In this document: positions 14,033-21,883 of the stretch, piece after piece | Layout of the letters: the number at the start of each line of letters is the position of its first letter | How positions within the stretch are numbered: the stretch's first letter is position 1 | NCBI GenBank assembly: GCA_905202255.1 | Contig: CAJKRH010000021.1 | Span: 1-30,800 of the forward strand | Length of the DNA: 30,800 bases | Reading direction: 5' to 3' | Source: an uncultured Ruminococcus sp. | GTDB lineage: Bacteria; Bacillota; Clostridia; Oscillospirales; CAG-272 | Translations under genes and position numbers: made by a program | The notes under the pieces: model-generated | What the model saw: only the letters and a program-made list of their open reading frames with translations | The model's database searches: none | Told to the model about the DNA's origin: nothing

Positions 14033-14971
14033 ATGGAAAAAACTATCAGAATACCCGCTAAAATAAATCTATACCTCGATGTCACGGACAAAATGCCAAA
14101 CGGTTATCACGAGCTTGAAACCGTTATGCAGTCGATAGATATATTTGATATAGTCACTCTGCGCTCCGTGAGAGGAAACGGCAAAATTTCCGTTTCCGCA
14201 AAGGAGGGCAAGCAGAGAGCCGACCTCGCGCTTCCTCAGCCGAGAAACACCGCGTACCGCGCGGCAGAGCTTTTTGCCGCTACATATCCCGATGCGCTCT
14301 CAAAAGACGGCGTGCGTATGGCGGATTGCGATTTTGAAATAGAACTGATCAAAAATATTCCCTCCGAAGCCGGACTCGGCGGCGCAAGTGCCGATGCGGC
14401 GGCTGTTCTAACTATTCTCTCTGATATGTTTGATGCGGGAACAGATGAAAATGAGCTTATCGCGCTCGGAGCGAAAATCGGCGCGGATGTTCCCTTCTGC
14501 ATCAGACGCGGCACTGTATTGGCACGCGGCATAGGAGAAAAGATGACTGATACCCTGCAAAATCCTACCCTGCATCTGCTCATAGCGAAGCCCTACGGAG
14601 AGAATATTTCCACCCCGCTCGCTTTTGCCGAGATAGATGCGCGCGGGCTCTGCAGAAAGAGCGGTGATATCAATGCCTTTGTCTCATATATGGAGCGCGG
14701 GGATTTCAAAGCTGCGGCAAAGCTCAGTCTGAATAAATTTGAATCCACACTGCCTGCCGCAAGCAAGGTTTTCGCCATAAAGGAAGCCATGCTCTCGTGC
14801 GGTGCGCATATGGCTCAGATGAGCGGAAGCGGCTCTGCCGTTTTCGGAATATTTGCGGACACGGCGTCTTTTCGCCGCGCGGAAGAAGCCGTAAAAAAAA
14901 TGGCACAGGTATACCCGTGCCATACGCTTGCAAGAGACGCAAGTCTCGACTATGAAGAAATCTGTTTATAA
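14033..14971 (+). CDS. ispE: 4-diphosphocytidyl-2-C-methyl-D-erythritol kinase
   Basis: GHMP-kinase family protein of 312 residues that phosphorylates CDP-ME in the methylerythritol phosphate pathway of isoprenoid synthesis, in the cytoplasm. The N-terminus has the substrate motif PAKINLYLDV (residues 8-17) and NGYHELETVMQ. The ATP-binding GLGGASADAA loop is at 114-123 (family consensus GLGGGSSNAA). The C-terminal MSGSGSAVFGIF glycine motif is present. Length is close to the family's usual 280-310. It follows the DUF362 gene closely. Its terminator lies inside the convergent small gene, and the stop codons of the two overlap by 6 nt. Confidence 0.93.
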   Translation: MEKTIRIPAKINLYLDVTDKMPNGYHELETVMQSIDIFDIVTLRSVRGNGKISVSAKEGKQRADLALPQPRNTAYRAAELFAATYPDALSKDGVRMADCDFEIELIKNIPSEAGLGGASADAAAVLTILSDMFDAGTDENELIALGAKIGADVPFCIRRGTVLARGIGEKMTDTLQNPTLHLLIAKPYGENISTPLAFAEIDARGLCRKSGDINAFVSYMERGDFKAAAKLSLNKFESTLPAASKVFAIKEAMLSCGAHMAQMSGSGSAVFGIFADTASFRRAEEAVKKMAQVYPCHTLARDASLDYEEICL

Positions 14972-15235
14972 TACGCCGATACAGATGAAAAAAAGCGAAA
15001 GCGCAAAGCCCGAGGCAAGTGCGCCGAGCAGGAAGCATACAGCTCCCCCGAGGGGAGCTTTTTTCTTTGCGCGGATATCGCATCCGCTTATCAGCATGTT
15101 CGCCTCACGGACGATATCCGTCTCCGTCGCCTCCTCGCGAGCCTCTTTTTTGAGTATCAGAAAAGCCTCCTCAATAAGCTGATTTTCAAGATTTTTTACT
15201 ACGACGATATTTTTTGTATATCCTTTCAGAATCAT
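14966..15235 (-). CDS. Small membrane protein of unknown function
   Basis: Protein of 89 residues starting at 15235; GGAGAGAG precedes the ATG. Residues 1-55 are charged and probably helical (NLENQLIEEAFLILKKEAREEATETDIVREANMLI). Residues about 63-89 are one hydrophobic helix reaching the C-terminus (AVCFLLGALASGFALSLFFICIGVL), so it is tail-anchored or single-pass. No family recognised. It is convergent with ispE, overlapping by 6 nt, and its coding sequence contains the ispE terminator, with KAPLGGA encoded across the stem. That dual use may constrain its sequence. Confidence 0.6.
   Translation of the reverse strand: MILKGYTKNIVVVKNLENQLIEEAFLILKKEAREEATETDIVREANMLISGCDIRAKKKAPLGGAVCFLLGALASGFALSLFFICIGVL
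15041..15064 (+). terminator. Terminator of the ispE unit, inside the opposite gene
   Basis: AGCTCCCC (15041-15048) pairs with GGGGAGCT (15052-15059) with a 3-nt loop, followed by TTTTTT. It lies in the coding part of the convergent small gene. Confidence 0.85.
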
Positions 15236-15318
15236 AATCTCTCTCCGTCTGCGTGAATTTTATTTATTGTAGGACGGAAAAAAAGCGGATTATTCGCAAA
15301 AAGGCATTTTTGCGGAAT

Positions 15319-15855
15319 TTATTTTTCTTTTATTATCTTTTTTATCTCGTCAAGACTGTCCGCAAAATATATGCACGAGAGCTTTTCCTCGGAGGAAAGC
15401 CCCGTTTCTTTCATCTTTTCAAGCAGGGTGCGGAGCCCCTCGTAGTAGCCGCCGAGATTATAGAGTATGCAGGGCGCATCGAGCCAGCGGAGCGACACGA
15501 GCGACATCACCTCGGAAATCTCCTCGAGCGTTCCCGTTCCGCCCGGGAAAGCGATGAAAGCATCGCCGAGCTCTATCATTTTTGTCTTGCGCTCGGTCAT
15601 ATTTTTTGTCACTATCAGCTCGGAAATCTCGTCATAGACATAGCCCGCATCCACAAAAATCTGCGGCTCTATGCCGATGACCTTGCCACCCTTTTTAAGC
15701 GCGCTCTCGGCGAGCACGCCCATCAGCCCGCTCTTCGAGCCGCCGTAAATGAGCGTATCTCCGCCCTCGGCTATCCATGAGCCGAGCTCTGCCGCCGCGC
15801 CTGCGAGAGCAGGCATATTTCCGTCGCTTGAAGCGAGATATACAGTTATATTCAT
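15319..15855 (-). CDS. LOG family protein (cytokinin riboside 5'-monophosphate phosphoribohydrolase-like)
   Basis: Protein of 178 residues. It has the two family signatures: the nucleotide loop YGGSKSGLMGVLAESA near residue 38 and PGGTGTLEEISEVMS near residue 105, whose Glu is the catalytic residue in LOG enzymes. LOG proteins cleave nucleoside 5'-monophosphates to base and ribose 5-phosphate; in non-plant bacteria the natural substrate (perhaps AMP-like nucleotides) is not settled. AAGGAG precedes the ATG. It lies 39 nt downstream of the GH20 gene on the same strand and is probably the last gene of the YitT-GH20-LOG unit; there is no evident functional link. Confidence 0.88.
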   Translation of the reverse strand: MNITVYLASSDGNMPALAGAAAELGSWIAEGGDTLIYGGSKSGLMGVLAESALKKGGKVIGIEPQIFVDAGYVYDEISELIVTKNMTERKTKMIELGDAFIAFPGGTGTLEEISEVMSLVSLRWLDAPCILYNLGGYYEGLRTLLEKMKETGLSSEEKLSCIYFADSLDEIKKIIKEK

Positions 15856-15894
15856 TGAAAATTCTCCTTATTTATACGGATGTATAAGAACGCA

Positions 15895-17763
15895 TCAGAG
15901 CTGCCCTGCCGTCAAAATATTTCTCCAGCCGATATGCGGGAGGTAATTTCCTACCTTATCGGGAGAATACGGGAGCGAATCCGTCTCCAGCTCTTCTATC
16001 CTGTCTATCCTGCCGTCGGCATAGTCATCGAGGCGCATTTTTACGGAGCGCATGCGCTCGGTAAGTCCGCCGAGACGAATCTCCTGCGCGATGAAGCCGA
16101 ATGTCTTGTTTTCATGGTACCACTGGCGGCGATACGAAACAAGCAGTTTGCCGAGATAATCGATTATATTCGGTATATCATCATCTGCCGCCTTTTTCAA
16201 AGCCGCCTTGTCGCCCGCCTTGTATGCCTCGCGCAGGCGAAGTCCGAGGTCGCTCTTGAGAGAGAGCACGGAGCAGAGACAACCGAGCGTCTCGTAAGCA
16301 TATCCGAATCTCGCATTGTCTTTCAGCGAAAGAAGTCTCTCTGCGCGCTTTGCGTATTCCGTCGAGACCGTTTCGCGCACGAGATGAAGGTCGATGAAAC
16401 GCTCCAGCGGGTCATTATAGAGTAAAGTCTTGCAGGCAGAAGCAGGGAGCTTTACCTTGTCAACGGTACATTCGGGAAGCGAATCCGGCAGGTCAAAGGC
16501 AAGCAGATCGTCAAAAGAGGTATTGAAGCAGTCGCGCGAGCGTCTGTCGAGCCACTTTTCATCCGACTGACCGTGGTAGCACCTCTCAGCGAAATAAAGC
16601 AGTGTTGCCGTTGTGGAAACCTGCGAAGCCTCGCCGCCGTTATCACCCCAGCCCGTGACAAGAATTTCATTTATGCCGTATTCCTCGCAAACATCAAGCT
16701 GAAGCTTGCTTGACTCGAGCGAAAAGGCGTTGTGCGCACCGAGCCCCGACCATTTCCATGCGCCGCCCGCAAATACCGTCTTATTCGGGAAATCATTGTG
16801 GCAATCGAGCATGTGGCTGAAAAGCGCTCTGTCCCTGCTGTAGTAATCCCAGTAGGCAAGCTCTACATCGGCAGGCACCTTTTCTATGACCTCATGCGGC
16901 ACCCTTCCCTCTCTTATTCTGTAGGAGCCGTCAAAAGCCATGCGGAAGAACATATCACTCCATATCATCGGCTTCATACCGTATTTACGGCAGATATCGT
17001 TTACTCTCGTGAGATGCTCGAGCATCATATCGGAGGGCTTGCGATGACCGTAACGCTTGACGGATTCTCCCTTGCCGACAGTACTCGCCTCGTCCATGCC
17101 GAGGTTTATTCTTCTCGAGCGGAAGCATTCTGAGCAGCGCTTTATCGCAGTCTCCGCGAATTTATATGTACGCTCGTCGCCGATGAGAAGTACATCGGGC
17201 GATTCCTTGTAGCCCTCAAAATCCGGCCAGCGAAGAGCCGTCGCGAGATGGGCGAGCGTCTGTATGCAAGGAATAAGCTCAAGTCCGAGAGAATATGCGT
17301 AGTCATCCAGCTCGCGAAGCTCGGCTTCCGTATATCTGCCGCGCATATATCCGAAATAAGGATATTCGGGAAGCTCGTATGTATCCTCCATATAGAGCAT
17401 CATCGAGGTATAGCCCATGCCGGCGAGATTCCGCATCATCTGCTTGGCAAAAGGCACATTCGGAACAGCATTGCGCGAGCAGTCCGCCATATAGGAAAGC
17501 AGAGGATATCTGCCCTTTTCGCATATCGGCTCGCCGTTTTCGGCAAAATCGGAAAGATAGCTCAGCGCGCGGAAAAGCTCACAGCGGCGACTGTAGGTTA
17601 TCCTTATGTCGTCCGCCGTACCTTCAACGCGAAGACAGTCGCCCTCTGAAGCGGTAACCTTTGCGGTTGCCGAGTCCGAAATGCAGATGCCGATATCGGC
17701 GCAGTATTCGGAAACGGGAGATATAAGCTCCTCTGGCAGAACGGTGAATTTCACTTTCATCAT
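15895..17763 (-). CDS. Glycoside hydrolase family 20, hexosaminidase D-like
   Basis: Protein of 622 residues. I place the start at ATG 17763 behind GGGGG; a TTG at 17775 is possible. No signal peptide is visible, so it probably acts in the cytoplasm on imported amino-sugar oligosaccharides. Residues about 1-85 form a small N-terminal GH20b-like domain. About 85-420 is the TIM barrel, entered by YMADCSRNAVP and SMMLYMEDTYELP. The GH20 catalytic pair is D224-E225 in NLGMDEAS; the Asp holds the substrate N-acetyl group and the Glu is the acid. A helical C-terminal domain of about 200 residues follows, as in the HexD-type subgroup. It probably removes terminal beta-linked GlcNAc or GalNAc. It sits between YitT and LOG genes, probably in one operon, without sugar transporters. 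Confidence 0.88.
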   Translation of the reverse strand: MMKVKFTVLPEELISPVSEYCADIGICISDSATAKVTASEGDCLRVEGTADDIRITYSRRCELFRALSYLSDFAENGEPICEKGRYPLLSYMADCSRNAVPNVPFAKQMMRNLAGMGYTSMMLYMEDTYELPEYPYFGYMRGRYTEAELRELDDYAYSLGLELIPCIQTLAHLATALRWPDFEGYKESPDVLLIGDERTYKFAETAIKRCSECFRSRRINLGMDEASTVGKGESVKRYGHRKPSDMMLEHLTRVNDICRKYGMKPMIWSDMFFRMAFDGSYRIREGRVPHEVIEKVPADVELAYWDYYSRDRALFSHMLDCHNDFPNKTVFAGGAWKWSGLGAHNAFSLESSKLQLDVCEEYGINEILVTGWGDNGGEASQVSTTATLLYFAERCYHGQSDEKWLDRRSRDCFNTSFDDLLAFDLPDSLPECTVDKVKLPASACKTLLYNDPLERFIDLHLVRETVSTEYAKRAERLLSLKDNARFGYAYETLGCLCSVLSLKSDLGLRLREAYKAGDKAALKKAADDDIPNIIDYLGKLLVSYRRQWYHENKTFGFIAQEIRLGGLTERMRSVKMRLDDYADGRIDRIEELETDSLPYSPDKVGNYLPHIGWRNILTAGQL

Positions 17764-17788
17764 GATAGCCCCCAATTTTTATTTATTT

Positions 17789-18649
17789 TTAAATTTCGCT
17801 CATATTCATGAAGCCCTTGCCGTATATTTCATGTGTGTTATTCACGATGATGAAGGCATTCGGGTCGACTTTTTTCGCATATGCGCTGACCTTTGCCGCC
17901 TGATAGGGCGAAAGTGCCGTCAGTATCACACTGCGGCTGTCATCGGTGAAAACACCGTTTCCTCTCCATTCCGTAGCACCGCGGTGAACCTCATCGGTGA
18001 TGAATTTCGCTATTTCGTCCGCATGGGTGGTAACTATCATCAGGCTCTTTTTCTTGTTCATCGCGTCGATGACAGTCTGCACTCCGAACGATTTGAGAAG
18101 AAGCCCCAAGAGCGAGTAAAATCCTGTTTTTACATCGAAAACGGCAAAGGAAGCGAGCACTATCAGCAAATCCGCGCCAAGCAGAGCCGCGCTGATATCG
18201 CTCTTGAAATATTTGCGGATGATAAGCGCCACTATATCCGTGCCGCCGGTGCTTCCTCCCTTTTTGAAAACTATCGCCGCGCCCGCCGAGCCGAGGAAAA
18301 AGCTGAAGAAAAGTTCGAGCATCCTGTCATCGGTAAAAGGCGTGTTCATCGGCGCGATAATGCCGAGCAGCTGTACAACTCCCGCATAAATGAGCGTGCA
18401 GTATATGGTTTTTATTCCGAGGGATTTTCCGAGGAATATGAAACCGAAAACGAGCGAGCCTATATTAAGTAAGGAAATAACGGTGGATGTATCGAGCCCC
18501 TGTATCAGCTTGCCGAGGAGCATGCCGAGACCGCTGAAGCCGCCTGTGGAGAAATTATTCGGAATCTTGAAAAAATGAACTCCGAGAGCGGTAAGTATCG
18601 AGCCGAGAGCAAGGATAACATAATCAAGGGCGATTTTCTTCTTATTCAT
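17789..18649 (-). CDS. YitT family membrane protein (DUF161/DUF2179)
   Basis: Protein of 286 residues. The N-terminal 190 residues hold five or six membrane helices with the family motifs FSTGGFSGLGML and GGSTGGTDIVALIIRKY. The C-terminal 85 residues form the soluble DUF2179 domain (SLMIVTTHADEIAKFITDEVHRGATEWRGNGVFT). Members occur in several copies in Firmicutes and their transport role is undefined. The promoter at 18708-18736 makes it the first gene of a minus-strand unit with the GH20 gene 25 nt downstream. The start is ATG 18649 after AGAGGT. Confidence 0.92.
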   Translation of the reverse strand: MNKKKIALDYVILALGSILTALGVHFFKIPNNFSTGGFSGLGMLLGKLIQGLDTSTVISLLNIGSLVFGFIFLGKSLGIKTIYCTLIYAGVVQLLGIIAPMNTPFTDDRMLELFFSFFLGSAGAAIVFKKGGSTGGTDIVALIIRKYFKSDISAALLGADLLIVLASFAVFDVKTGFYSLLGLLLKSFGVQTVIDAMNKKKSLMIVTTHADEIAKFITDEVHRGATEWRGNGVFTDDSRSVILTALSPYQAAKVSAYAKKVDPNAFIIVNNTHEIYGKGFMNMSEI

Positions 18650-18707
18650 AATAACCTCTGAAAGCTTTTCTCCGTTAGCATCGGATATATGATTTACTTT
18701 TTTGTCA

Positions 18708-18736
18708 ATTTTAACATAAAAAAGGGAAAATGTAAA
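18708..18736 (-). promoter_or_regulatory. Promoter of the YitT-GH20-LOG unit
   Basis: On the minus strand TTTACA (18736-18731) and TAAAAT (18713-18708), 17-nt spacer. Confidence 0.6.
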
Positions 18737-18799
18737 TAGAATTGTGCTTTTTCTTCCGAAAGATTTTTGCGTGGGAAGTTTTTGCTCTCTATCCGGAAA

Positions 18800-19003
18800 A
18801 ACGCCTCATCCGTCAGCCTACGGCTGCCACCTTCTCCCACCGGAGAAGGCTGGTAAAGTGCATGTTACCGTCGAGTCAAAAAGCATATTGCACATCGGCT
18901 GGCTTTTGTGTAATACGAAGTTCAAAAAACGCCTGTGCCTACGGCAGATAAGCCTTCTCCGGCGGGAGAAGGTGTCGCGGCTTGCCGCGACGGATGAGGC
19001 GTT
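18800..19003. mobile_element. MITE-like element with 15-bp terminal inverted repeats
   Basis: AACGCCTCATCCGTC (18800-18814) and GACGGATGAGGCGTT (18989-19003) are perfect inverted repeats bounding 204 bp. Inside, CCTTCTCCCACCGGAGAAGG (18830-18849) and CCTTCTCCGGCGGGAGAAGG (18953-18972) add more palindromic sequence. No plausible gene is inside, and no clear target duplication is visible. It is probably a non-autonomous repeat present elsewhere in the genome. The flanking intergenic bases 18740-18799 and 19004-19230 hold nothing else I can name. Confidence 0.7.
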
Positions 19004-19230
19004 ATCACATGCGTATTTCCAAAGCAAACTCCGCCTCGCTGTATTCGAACCGGTCCTGAGACCGATTTTCTTGCCATATCTCCTCTCCTTGCCGATTTTG
19101 ATATATTTCATGTCACTCAAAACCGACAAAAAGCGAAGCAATCGTTTTCATGCGAGAAAGCATTTCCCTTTTACGGCAGAATTTATTTGCGAATAATTTG
19201 TAAACAAATAAAAATTTTCGCTTTTCTCTC

Positions 19231-19259
19231 TTGATTATTGCGCGGCGATATGATATAAT
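19231..19259 (+). promoter_or_regulatory. Promoter of the OLE RNA
   Basis: TTGATT (19231-19236) and a perfect TATAAT (19254-19259), 17-nt spacer. The start is expected near 19266, at the base of the first hairpin (GCGAT / ATCGC, 19266-19281). Confidence 0.85.
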
Positions 19260-19265
19260 TATGAT

Positions 19266-19890
19266 GCGATTTAAATATCGCGTGTACGGCACAGTATCCT
19301 AGTTGAAGCACGTTTTGCCGAAGACGGGCCTAAAAATCCGTTAAAGGGCACATCGATGAAACTCCTTGTTGCTGCTTTTTACGCCCAGTTTAGGGTGGCT
19401 GCTGGGAGGTTAGGACTGTGGGCGGACCGTAATGGCATACGGAGCCCGACCCGCTTTCCGTGGAGGCTTCCTTTCGTGGTTAAAATGCCGATTGGTATTT
19501 CGCGTTGAGACTACGGCTCGAAGATTAAACCTATTACGCGGTGCAGGTTTTAAAAGACGCTGTGGATAGAGTAGCCTGCCTTGAGTGATTATGGCGGATA
19601 GTCGGAATTAACCCCCTTTTTCCTTGGCCGAGGAGACTGGGTCATTGCCGCTTGAAACCATCGTTGCAAAAGAGACTAGGGAAACGGTAACTTCATGAAG
19701 GAAAACTTCTAGGCTGTTTTATATAGGTGTAAAAAGGATTGCAGTGCGGACTAAACGGCAATCAAGTCGCGGACGCGGAGACGCGCCGACCGTCGCTTTA
19801 AAGGGAAACCGCTCTCATCGGCAACGAAGAGTAGCGTCGGGGGAAAGCCTACTTGACCTATGCCGCAAGGTTTACTTTTTACACCGCCGA
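19266..19890 (+). ncRNA. ole: OLE RNA (ornate, large, extremophilic)
   Basis: About 620 nt of non-coding, highly structured sequence between a consensus promoter and oapA; published OLE RNAs are about 610 nt. The 3' domain is closed by GGTGTAAAAAG (19726-19736) pairing with CTTTTTACACC (19875-19885). Inside it are GATTGC / GCAATC (19738-19763) and a series of further GC-rich hairpins. The 5' part contains the motif CAGTATCCTAGTTGAAGCACG, divided here for reading as CAGTATCC then TAGTTGAAGCACG. The identification rests on size, structure, immediate linkage to a clear OapA gene, and the tlyA-argR-recN context known for OLE. OLE RNA forms a membrane ribonucleoprotein with OapA and is linked to tolerance of cold, alcohols and magnesium stress. 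RNase P RNA and tmRNA signatures are absent. Exact ends are uncertain. Confidence 0.88.
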
Positions 19891-19957
19891 ACTCATTTTT
19901 CTTTTATTATTATCACATTTATTTCAATTGTAATTCATTTTTTTAAGGAGCATTTCT

Positions 19958-20593
19958 TTGGAAAACGATATCCCTCGAAGTAAGGACTCGAAACCGAGTC
20001 CCAAAAAAACAAAAAAATCATTCTGGAAGCTGGTAAACTGGAAATGGTCGATAACGGCATTTCTCTCCAGCCTTTCTATATCAATGGTTCTCTCCCTTCT
20101 CTCATCGGAAGGGCTTAATTATCTTAATGTATTCTGTTCATGCCTCGTGCTTGTATTTTTCGTAGCGCTCGGCGTGATATTTGATATTATAGGGCTTTCC
20201 GTGGCGACTGCGGACCCGAAGCCTTTTCTTGCCATGGCGGCGAGAAAGGTTCGCGCAGGCAAGACGGCGGTCAAGCTCATAAAGAACGCGGACAGAGTCT
20301 CCAGCTTCTGCAACGATGTCATAGGCGATATATGCGGCGTCGTTTCGGGTTCCACCGCGGCGGCTGTCGCGATAAAGATGGCGACAAGCGAAAACGGCGG
20401 TTTTTGGCTCGGCGTTGTCATGGGCGGTCTTGTTTCGGCTTTCACCGTCGGCTCAAAGGCTGTCGGCAAGGCGGCGGGACTCAATTTCAGCAATGAAATA
20501 GTAATGGCTGTGGCAAAAATACTCTCTGTCTTCAGCAAAAACGAAAAAAAAGCAAAATACACAAAAAAACCATCAAAAAACAGCGAGGAATAA
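19958..20593 (+). CDS. oapA: OLE-associated protein A, membrane partner of OLE RNA
   Basis: Protein of 211 residues. It starts with TTG at 19958, 7 nt after AAGGAG (19945-19950); no ATG fits. The first 30 residues are Lys/Ser-rich, suitable for RNA contact. I see four membrane helices near residues 31-50, 55-80, 118-140 and 146-168. The family core is intact: FDIIGLSVATADPKPFLAMAARK around 75-97, then LIKNADRV and FCNDVIGDICGVVSGS around 115-130. The Asp residues within or beside membrane helices are characteristic. The C-terminus is again Lys-rich. OapA recruits OLE RNA to the membrane. It is transcribed from the OLE promoter, with 67 nt between RNA and gene and no terminator, and tlyA starts 3 nt after its stop. 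Confidence 0.9.
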   Translation: MENDIPRSKDSKPSPKKTKKSFWKLVNWKWSITAFLSSLSISMVLSLLSSEGLNYLNVFCSCLVLVFFVALGVIFDIIGLSVATADPKPFLAMAARKVRAGKTAVKLIKNADRVSSFCNDVIGDICGVVSGSTAAAVAIKMATSENGGFWLGVVMGGLVSAFTVGSKAVGKAAGLNFSNEIVMAVAKILSVFSKNEKKAKYTKKPSKNSEE

Positions 20594-20596
20594 GCA

Positions 20597-21397
20597 ATGC
20601 GGGCTGATGTTTTTCTTTTCACCCACGGCTTTGCGGAAAGCAGGAGCCAAGCCGCTGTCCTTATAGGAAACGGCGTTTACATTTCGGGAAAGAAAATACC
20701 GAAGCCCTCTTTTATTATCCCCGATGACACACCGTCTCATGCGGTAAATATAGAAAAGAAATTGCCTTTCGTCAGTCGCGGAGGTCTCAAGTTGGAATCG
20801 GCACTGATAGCTTTTCATCTTGAGGTGGCAGGTTTTTGTGTGCTTGATATCGGCGCTTCAACCGGCGGCTTCACTGATTGCCTGCTCAGGTACGGCGCCG
20901 ATTTTGTTTATGCACTCGATGTCGGTCACGGTCAGCTTGCGCCTTCGCTTGCCGCCGACCCGCGCGTGGAAAATATCGAGGGCTGCAACGCGAGATATAT
21001 GGCACCTTCCCTTTTCTCACGCCATATCGATATGGCGGTAACGGATATTTCGTTTATCTCGCAGAAGCTGATATACGATGCGGTGAGAGGCTTGCTCGAT
21101 GACGGCGCGCCTTTTGTTTCGCTCATCAAGCCGCAGTTTGAAGCAGGCAAAGAAAATATAGGCAAGGGCGGGATAGTCAAAGACCCTCGCGTTCACGAAA
21201 AGGTAATTCGCGATATACGCGGCAGTGCCTTTGCATCGGGGCTTGCCATGCGCGGCATATGCCCATCTCCCATAGCGGGAGGCGACGGCAACAGAGAATA
21301 CACCGCACTTTTTATCGCGGGCGGTGAGGCTTCGATTTCCGACGGCGATATAGAAAACACGGTAAAGAAAGCCTTTGCTAAACAAGACAAAGCGTGA
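20597..21397 (+). CDS. tlyA: TlyA family rRNA (cytidine-2'-O)-methyltransferase
   Basis: Protein of 266 residues, normal for the family. Residues 1-60 are an S4 RNA-binding domain (MRADVFLFTHGFAESRSQAAVLIGNGVYISG). Residues 75-250 are an FtsJ-like Rossmann methyltransferase with the SAM motif VLDIGASTGGFTDCLL and the catalytic Lys/Asp pattern (SRGGLKLE, ALDVGHGQL, DISFIS, LIKPQFE). TlyA proteins methylate 2'-OH groups of 16S and/or 23S rRNA; loss gives capreomycin resistance in mycobacteria. AGGA lies upstream. Spacing of 3 nt to oapA and 12 nt to argR makes one operon. tlyA next to argR and recN is the classical Firmicutes order in which OLE is found. Confidence 0.93.
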   Translation: MRADVFLFTHGFAESRSQAAVLIGNGVYISGKKIPKPSFIIPDDTPSHAVNIEKKLPFVSRGGLKLESALIAFHLEVAGFCVLDIGASTGGFTDCLLRYGADFVYALDVGHGQLAPSLAADPRVENIEGCNARYMAPSLFSRHIDMAVTDISFISQKLIYDAVRGLLDDGAPFVSLIKPQFEAGKENIGKGGIVKDPRVHEKVIRDIRGSAFASGLAMRGICPSPIAGGDGNREYTALFIAGGEASISDGDIENTVKKAFAKQDKA

Positions 21398-21409
21398 AAG
21401 GAGCAACGG

Positions 21410-21862
21410 ATGAAAAAAGACAGACTGCAAAAAATACTCGAAATAATAGACATTTACCGCATAGAAACGCAGGACGAGCTGATAGCGAGACTGCGCGATT
21501 GCGGATATGAGGTGACGCAGGCGACGGTATCGCGCGATATCAAGCGCCTGCATCTGATAAAGATACAGACAGACGACGGGCACTCTAAATATTCGCTCCC
21601 GAGAGTCAATAAGTTTGATACAAACGAGAAATACAGAAATATACTGCATCAGACAATCTCGGCTGTTCATTGCGCAAACAATCTGGTAGTCGTGCGCACT
21701 TATTCCGGTATGGCAAATGCCGCGGGGGCGGCAATAGACGCCATGCAGAGCGAGCTCCTGCTCGGAAGCATTGCGGGTGATGATACGATATTCATCGTAG
21801 CCGTCAGCAATCAGGCGGCAAGTCAGTTTGTTGCCATACTGAAAAGCATCGCGGAAATATAA
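21410..21862 (+). CDS. argR: Arginine repressor
   Basis: Protein of 150 residues, standard length. Residues 1-70 form the winged-helix DNA-binding domain (TQDELIARLRDCGYEVTQATVSRDIKRLHLIKI), with the SRDI recognition helix. Residues 80-150 are the hexamerisation and arginine-binding domain, with the GSIAGDDTIFIV motif whose two Asp residues contact L-arginine. It regulates arginine biosynthesis and catabolism genes. A GGAG precedes the ATG. It is in the oapA-tlyA-argR-recN operon. Confidence 0.95.
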   Translation: MKKDRLQKILEIIDIYRIETQDELIARLRDCGYEVTQATVSRDIKRLHLIKIQTDDGHSKYSLPRVNKFDTNEKYRNILHQTISAVHCANNLVVVRTYSGMANAAGAAIDAMQSELLLGSIAGDDTIFIVAVSNQAASQFVAILKSIAEI

Positions 21863-21883
21863 AATAAAGAAGGGGGCGGCAAA

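Noticed and set aside
15253..15780. Plus-strand ORF of 175 codons opposite the LOG gene
   Set aside because: Antisense shadow of a well-conserved LOG-family gene; its translation has no motif.
19266..19890. RNase P RNA or tmRNA
   Set aside because: The hallmark GAGGAAAGTCCGG of RNase P and the tRNA-like 3' end with GTTCGA and CCA of tmRNA are absent. Size, position and the OapA gene fit OLE better.
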